In this document: positions 60,326-64,000 of the stretch, piece after piece | How the letters are laid out: every line of letters starts with the position of its first letter | Position numbering within the stretch: the stretch's first letter is position 1 | Origin: JANPLN01 sp041736155 | GTDB taxonomy: Bacteria; Bdellovibrionota; Bdellovibrionia; Bdellovibrionales; JAGQZY01 | Assembly: GCA_041736155.1 (NCBI GenBank) | Contig: JBGSUL010000109.1 | Span: forward strand, 1-64,000 | Length of the DNA stretch: 64,000 nucleotides | Direction: 5' to 3' | Program-made: the position numbers and the translations under genes | Notes under the pieces: model-generated | Seen by the model: only the letters and a program-made list of their open reading frames with translations | What the model was told of the DNA's origin: nothing | Database searches by the model: none

Positions 60326-62014
60326 TTTATTTGGCTTAGGATAAACCGGGACCTGTTGAGGTGCCGGTTTTTTTATTTGTGGCGCAGTCGGCGCCGCGGG
60401 AGCGGGAGGCGTCGCAGGTGATGCGTTCGGCGCAGGCGGCGCTCCCGCAGGTGCGTTCTGCATTGCCGGCGCAGGTGGTGGAGCAACTGGCGCCGCCATC
60501 TTCGGTGCGCTAGGAGCTGGAGGCGCAGCTGGAGCCGTCACTGCGGCCGCTTTTCCTGGTGGCACCATGACTCCCGCAGAGTTCAAAGTTCCCGCCGGAA
60601 TTAACTGCGTACTGCCTTGGCGTTTTACAAAAAATTCCACACGTCGGTTTAAGGCACGGCCTTGATAATTACGATTGGTCGCCATCGGACTGCGTTCGCC
60701 TTCGCCTAAAGCGCGCAGTTTCATTCTTTGATCTTCAGGCAAATACGTTTTAATCACTTCGCTGACAGACTGAGCGCGACGTTGACTGAGATCAAGATTG
60801 TAAGCATCGGCGCCGACAGAATCCGTATGACCAATAATAATCAATTCTTTAAATCCACTGCCTTTAAGTACGTAGTCCGCTAGATTTTTCAGATAAGGAT
60901 GGAAATCTCCGCGAACGCCGGTGCCGTTAAATTCAAACAAAATATTTTTAGCCATAAACTTTTCGTCATTCACCGGAGCAGGAGCACTAAACGCTTCGGG
61001 CTCATCGATGTAAGTAAAATCGGGTTCGGCGACCAAGGCCACTTCGGGTGTTTCTTCAGGAACTTCATCAAGAATATAATCTGAGGGAGGCGCCGCTTCT
61101 CCCGAGGAGAAGATCGGTCCAAACGACCAATTGAGGCCGGCGTAAACGCGCCAATCGGGTGAAGCTGTTCCGTGGAAAATTTCTGTTCCAAAACCAGCGT
61201 GAGCGGCGATGTCGTAAATGAGATCAAACTTCCCACCAATTAAAAGTTCTCCCACCGATTGATCGCGATCGGAGGTGAAGGCCACTTCTTTTGCAGGGAG
61301 AGCGCCATAAATTTCGGCGATCACTTTAAAATCGTAATCTGGGAAATAATAACTTCCCGCAATCGAAGCAATGTATTGATCATCAAAAGGTTGTACCGGG
61401 ACACCTGCGACCGGAGCGCCAGGGTTGCGTAAGCGGTACCCTAAGTTAAGCCCCCAAGTGAAAAGCTGGATGGTGTTGTTATAGGCTACTTGCAAATTGT
61501 AAGTGGGGCCGGGGCTTGTTCCAGTAAATGGGAAATTCTCAATCATATAGAGATTCATGGCCGCCGAGACAGCGATCCCTTGCGAGAGCCCATCCCAAAC
61601 TCGATATTTAGTATTGAGGCGCACTTCTGTGAGTCCGGTTTGCTCAAACTGTCCCTGAAAGCCTGTCGAAGCGGCGTCTACTGTTTGGTTGATAATTTGC
61701 GGGATACTGATCCCCATGTCCCAATTGTTCATAATTCCAAAACCCAAGTTAAAATCCATAGAGACTAAAGAATCTTGCGGTTGTTCAAAGCGGCCAGGAG
61801 TGCCGATGTCTTCGTAGTGAGGTAAAGTGTTCACCGCATAGTTAAAAAAGAGGCCCAGATTAAAAACTCCCGGCGACAGAGTTTTCGAAGACTCAACGGT
61901 CACAAAATCTAGACCGCTCGTTGTGGGGTTAAAATTTTGGCTATCCACACCTACGACGTTGGCCTGTGCCACAGAACCTAAAAACACAAAACAAATAAGC
62001 AGGAAAGTTTTCAT
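60320..62014 (-). CDS. OmpA family outer-membrane protein
   Basis: The 564 residues comprise a signal peptide (LGSVAQA/N), a beta-barrel (about 30-310), an OmpA_C peptidoglycan-binding domain (about 350-465: IIIGHTDSVGADAYNLDLSQRRA, LGEGERSPMATNRNYQGRALNRRVEF) and a Pro/Ala-rich C-terminal tail. The tail is an unusual position for such a linker; it might reach the periplasm or cell surface. The protein ties the outer membrane to peptidoglycan. It is monocistronic on the minus strand. Confidence 0.93.
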   Translation of the reverse strand: MKTFLLICFVFLGSVAQANVVGVDSQNFNPTTSGLDFVTVESSKTLSPGVFNLGLFFNYAVNTLPHYEDIGTPGRFEQPQDSLVSMDFNLGFGIMNNWDMGISIPQIINQTVDAASTGFQGQFEQTGLTEVRLNTKYRVWDGLSQGIAVSAAMNLYMIENFPFTGTSPGPTYNLQVAYNNTIQLFTWGLNLGYRLRNPGAPVAGVPVQPFDDQYIASIAGSYYFPDYDFKVIAEIYGALPAKEVAFTSDRDQSVGELLIGGKFDLIYDIAAHAGFGTEIFHGTASPDWRVYAGLNWSFGPIFSSGEAAPPSDYILDEVPEETPEVALVAEPDFTYIDEPEAFSAPAPVNDEKFMAKNILFEFNGTGVRGDFHPYLKNLADYVLKGSGFKELIIIGHTDSVGADAYNLDLSQRRAQSVSEVIKTYLPEDQRMKLRALGEGERSPMATNRNYQGRALNRRVEFFVKRQGSTQLIPAGTLNSAGVMVPPGKAAAVTAPAAPPAPSAPKMAAPVAPPPAPAMQNAPAGAPPAPNASPATPPAPAAPTAPQIKKPAPQQVPVYPKPNKN

Positions 62015-62149
62015 TTAAGCCACCTTTATTAGCATGTTAGCCACGGTAAACCACGAATAGAGCTACACCTTCATTCTAGAGAGAAAACCGGGTTTTCCAA
62101 CGTCTCTCACAAGGCACCTGGACTAAAGGCTTAAAATATCAGTGGATTT

Positions 62150-62306
62150 TCAATTGATAATGTTGTTTGAAAATAAGGTCCTAATGCTGAGTGATAAACT
62201 TTGCGATCTCTGAGGCCCGTGGCATACTGATTTTGCCATTGATGATGTTCTCCTTAAAATTAAAGTTCGTTGCTTAAAAGGGAGCCTAAAAAGCTCCCTT
62301 TTTTTA
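62150..62306 (+). ncRNA. Candidate small RNA ending in an orphan terminator
   Basis: A plus-strand terminator closes this stretch, yet no plus-strand gene precedes it; the divergent ompA-type gene starts at 62014 going left. A possible promoter is TTGAAA near 62167 with TGATAA 19 bp further. An inner stem TGGCA / TGCCA lies near 62230. The 5' end is a guess. Confidence 0.35.
62276..62306 (+). terminator. Rho-independent terminator without an upstream gene
   Basis: AAAAGGGAGC and GCTCCCTTTT form a 10-bp stem with a 7-base loop and a run of T. It is the end of the candidate small RNA. Confidence 0.85.
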
Positions 62307-62365
62307 TGCAAAATCCTCATCTCCTCTATAGAAGCCCATTTCCGCCTGAATAAAGTGCTGTTTCA

Positions 62366-62394
62366 TTGCGTTAAGCGGTGAGAATGGGTATATA
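62366..62394 (+). promoter_or_regulatory. Sigma70-like promoter of folE2
   Basis: TTGCGT (62366-62371) and TATATA (62389-62394) are 17 bp apart. The transcript should start near 62401, about 48 bases before the folE2 ATG. Confidence 0.6.
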
Positions 62395-62448
62395 TTCACA
62401 CCTCGACATAATTCTCTAAGGACGCATATTTAGAACGAGAGGTGGACT

Positions 62449-63348
62449 ATGTTGATGAAAAAAGTAGATAAGGGCGAAATGATTGATATCGCATCTCATT
62501 CCAGTTCGGTCATCAGTAGCAAAATTGACTGGGTCGGCATGGACGAAATCACTTTGCCTATCGGATTTCTCGGCGAGTCCGTACTCACAAAAGCTGATGT
62601 GCAAGTGAATGTGTTGGATCCTAGTGCTAAGGGCATTCACATGTCGCGTCTGTATTTAACTCTCGAACAAAAACTTTTAAAAAAAGATCTCAGCTCTTCG
62701 CTTGTGCAAAAAACCATGCGCTCTTTGGTGGAATCACAAAAAGGCTTGAGCGATCGCGCGCGCTTGTTTCTTCGTTGGGAACAGCCCATTCGTCGCAAAG
62801 CTTTGATCAGCGATAATTGGGGCTGGAAAACCTATCCCATGTCTTTGCGTGTAGTACAGACTCCGCAAGGTTCAAAATGGCTCTTGTCTTTTAGTTTATA
62901 TTACTCGAGCACGTGTCCTTGTTCTGCCGCTTTGGCGCGTCAGTTGGTGCAAGAAGAATTTGTAAAACAATTTCGTTCTGAAAATCTCAACTACGAACAG
63001 GTGTCTCATTGGTTAGCGCAGAATCAAGTGGCTTCCGCGCACAGTCAACGCAGCCGCGCCGACGTGCAACTTTTATTTGCGCCTGGCAAAGAAGCTCTCG
63101 ATGTTCTTAAGTACATTGACGCTCTTGAAAACGCTTTAAAAACCCCAGTGCAAACTGCGGTCAAGCGTGAGGACGAGCAAGAGTTTGCGCGTCTTAATGG
63201 AGAAAATTTGATGTTTGTCGAAGACGCTCTCCGTCGCATGAAGGAGGCTCTCCTGCCGTTCTCAGAGCTTGCGAACTTTAAAATCAAAGCCTCGCATTTT
63301 GAGAGTCTCCATCAGCACAATGCCGTTGGAACAATCACGTCGAAATAA
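62449..63348 (+). CDS. folE2: GTP cyclohydrolase FolE2 (type IB)
   Basis: This 299-residue enzyme converts GTP to dihydroneopterin triphosphate, the first step of folate and queuosine precursor synthesis. Type IB motifs are clear: KGIHMSRLY, YSSTCPCSAALARQLVQ (the metal-ligand Cys region), HSQRSRADVQLLF, FVEDALRRM and HFESLHQHNAVG. FolE2 can use several divalent metals and often replaces the Zn-bound FolE1 under Zn limitation. No Zur box or other metal box was seen. Ribosome site GAGAGGTGG precedes ATG 62449. Confidence 0.95.
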   Translation: MLMKKVDKGEMIDIASHSSSVISSKIDWVGMDEITLPIGFLGESVLTKADVQVNVLDPSAKGIHMSRLYLTLEQKLLKKDLSSSLVQKTMRSLVESQKGLSDRARLFLRWEQPIRRKALISDNWGWKTYPMSLRVVQTPQGSKWLLSFSLYYSSTCPCSAALARQLVQEEFVKQFRSENLNYEQVSHWLAQNQVASAHSQRSRADVQLLFAPGKEALDVLKYIDALENALKTPVQTAVKREDEQEFARLNGENLMFVEDALRRMKEALLPFSELANFKIKASHFESLHQHNAVGTITSK

Positions 63349-63540
63349 TGAACAAGTCGCATAGAATAAATAAATATTTTCCTTCGTCATGAGTTCGTCA
63401 TTTCGTCTTTTTCTTCACAGAAATTATTACTCTGAGAGTGAAAAATCACATAAAAAACACTGTAAAAAAGCTATGGGATATCAAATTGGGTATTACCCTG
63501 TAGATTTTTCTTATCTTTGTGTATAGATTGCTGGAAATTA

Positions 63541-63557
63541 AATAGCGCAACGCTATT
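63541..63557 (+). repeat. 5' leader hairpin of the secreted protein gene at 63574
   Basis: AATAGCG and CGCTATT form a perfect 7-bp stem with a 3-base loop directly before the ribosome site AAAGGGGAGA. Confidence 0.5.
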
Positions 63558-63573
63558 ACAAAAGGGGAGAATT

Positions 63574-63864
63574 ATGAAAGCAGCAATTTTTACTTTGGTT
63601 ATGACAGCAACGGCTATGGCCAACGCCATGCAATTCAGCGTTCCATCAAGCTCAGACTTTCCCAGTGAGCAAGGTTGGGCCAAAGCGATGATCTCTATGG
63701 CTTGCGGTGTGAGCACAGCTTCTTTGAAAGATGCAGATGTTGTTATTACGCAGAACTCTGCGCAACAACCCGTTTACACAGCCACTATGAATGGCGTGGT
63801 GGTTGCAAAAGCTGTGGCCTCGAGCGGCAATATTTGGGCTAACAAAGTTTGTTTGTCTAAATAA
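63574..63864 (+). CDS. Small secreted protein, unknown
   Basis: The protein has 96 residues, with a signal peptide (ATAMANA/M). The short mature part has two Cys (MACGVSTAS, KVCLSK) that likely form one disulfide, and a beta-rich core (PVYTATMNGVVVAKAVA). ATG 63574 follows GGGGAGA. No family is recognised. A terminator follows the gene. Confidence 0.7.
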   Translation: MKAAIFTLVMTATAMANAMQFSVPSSSDFPSEQGWAKAMISMACGVSTASLKDADVVITQNSAQQPVYTATMNGVVVAKAVASSGNIWANKVCLSK

Positions 63865-63887
63865 ATTTCGTCATCCATTTTTTTTGT

Positions 63888-63916
63888 CCGATGCCTGTCC
63901 TGGGCATCGGATTTTG
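63888..63916 (+). terminator. Rho-independent terminator
   Basis: CCGATGCC and GGCATCGG form a perfect 8-bp stem, followed by ATTTTG. Its weak T-run makes it moderately strong. It ends the small secreted-protein transcript at 63574. Confidence 0.75.
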
Positions 63917-63931
63917 TAGGGGAATCAATCG

Positions 63932-64000
63932 ATGAAATTTTTGGGGTGTATTCTTCTATTTTTTTGTATGGTGGGGAGTGAGGCTTACGCTTTTCATCCA
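63932..64000 (+). CDS. Start of a secreted protein, cut by the window edge
   Basis: ATG 63932 has AGGGGA upstream and opens a 23-residue signal peptide-like start (MKFLGCILLFFCMVGSEAYA). A Cys near residue 6 and another at 12 do not form a normal lipobox. The rest lies outside the window. Confidence 0.6.
   Translation, partial: MKFLGCILLFFCMVGSEAYAFHP

Larger units (their letters stand above)
62015..62448. other. 434-bp gene-free region upstream of folE2
   Basis: It holds the divergent promoters of the OmpA gene (minus) and folE2 (plus). In between, on the plus strand, is a strong terminator (62276-62306) that has no gene before it, which suggests a short untranslated RNA. No ORF is convincing. 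Confidence 0.7.

Noticed and set aside
1..64000. CRISPR arrays, rRNA, tRNA, insertion sequences or a prophage
   Set aside because: No regularly spaced repeats, transposase, integrase, phage structural gene or RNA-gene signature was seen by eye.

Overview
The window looks like chromosomal DNA of a Gram-negative bacterium with roughly 45-50% GC. It is dense in exported proteins: signal peptides, lipoboxes, an OmpA-type porin, a lipid A-type acyltransferase and a murein transglycosylase. The mix of many small lineage-specific secreted proteins, cNMP-binding proteins without DNA-binding domains, secreted proteases, a membrane pyrophosphatase and a Pst/Pho system suggests the Bdellovibrionota (Bdellovibrio-like predators and relatives). 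That placement is inference from gene content; no rRNA or tRNA gene was seen to prove it.

Layout. 1-13 kb: a cNMP-like protein, small secreted proteins, DoxX, DUF1993, an FKBP isomerase, a beta-propeller ORF with a missing front end, a glycosyltransferase, an ABC-F ATPase with one degenerate ATP site, a DEAD-box helicase and a Pif1-like helicase. 13-24 kb: an acyltransferase, two related secreted proteins followed by an HTH regulator, a UvrD-type helicase, a second cNMP-binding protein, a secreted-protein gene broken by a GC-repeat frameshift, an MltB-like transglycosylase, two convergent CREST-like membrane proteins, a periplasmic glutathione peroxidase and a ferritin-like protein. 24-33 kb: a DMT exporter, pstSCAB behind a Pho-box-like direct repeat, an APC permease and hppA. 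33-38 kb: unknown secreted proteins, an AidB-like acyl-CoA dehydrogenase and two tiny low-complexity exported proteins. 38-45 kb: TatD, TcdA, then a five-gene block of degenerate Pst-like permease, degenerate PstB-like ATPase, PhoU, PhoB and PhoR, followed by a ThrE-type exporter and a 180-bp element with 51-bp inverted arms. 45-50 kb: M13 and subtilisin-type secreted proteases, a YkgJ-type Cys-cluster protein, SufE and a Cys-rich secreted protein. 50-54 kb: an AT-rich two-gene operon (PilZ-methyltransferase and membrane nucleotide cyclase) and pdxJ. 54-64 kb: a Gly/Ser-rich secreted protein facing a trypsin-like protease, a HigBA-type toxin-antitoxin pair with a palindromic operator, a vWA-like lipoprotein, an OmpA protein, folE2 and small secreted proteins.

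How the parts work together. Phosphate handling is split over two loci. The canonical transporter pstSCAB lacks phoU. The regulators phoU-phoB-phoR sit 11 kb away behind a permease/ATPase pair that keeps the Pst fold but has lost the residues needed for ATP hydrolysis. The best candidate for an undescribed system is this pseudo-ABC module, possibly a phosphate-status sensor rather than a pump. The second candidate is the PilZ-methyltransferase/cyclase operon, which resembles lipid methyl ester signalling genes.
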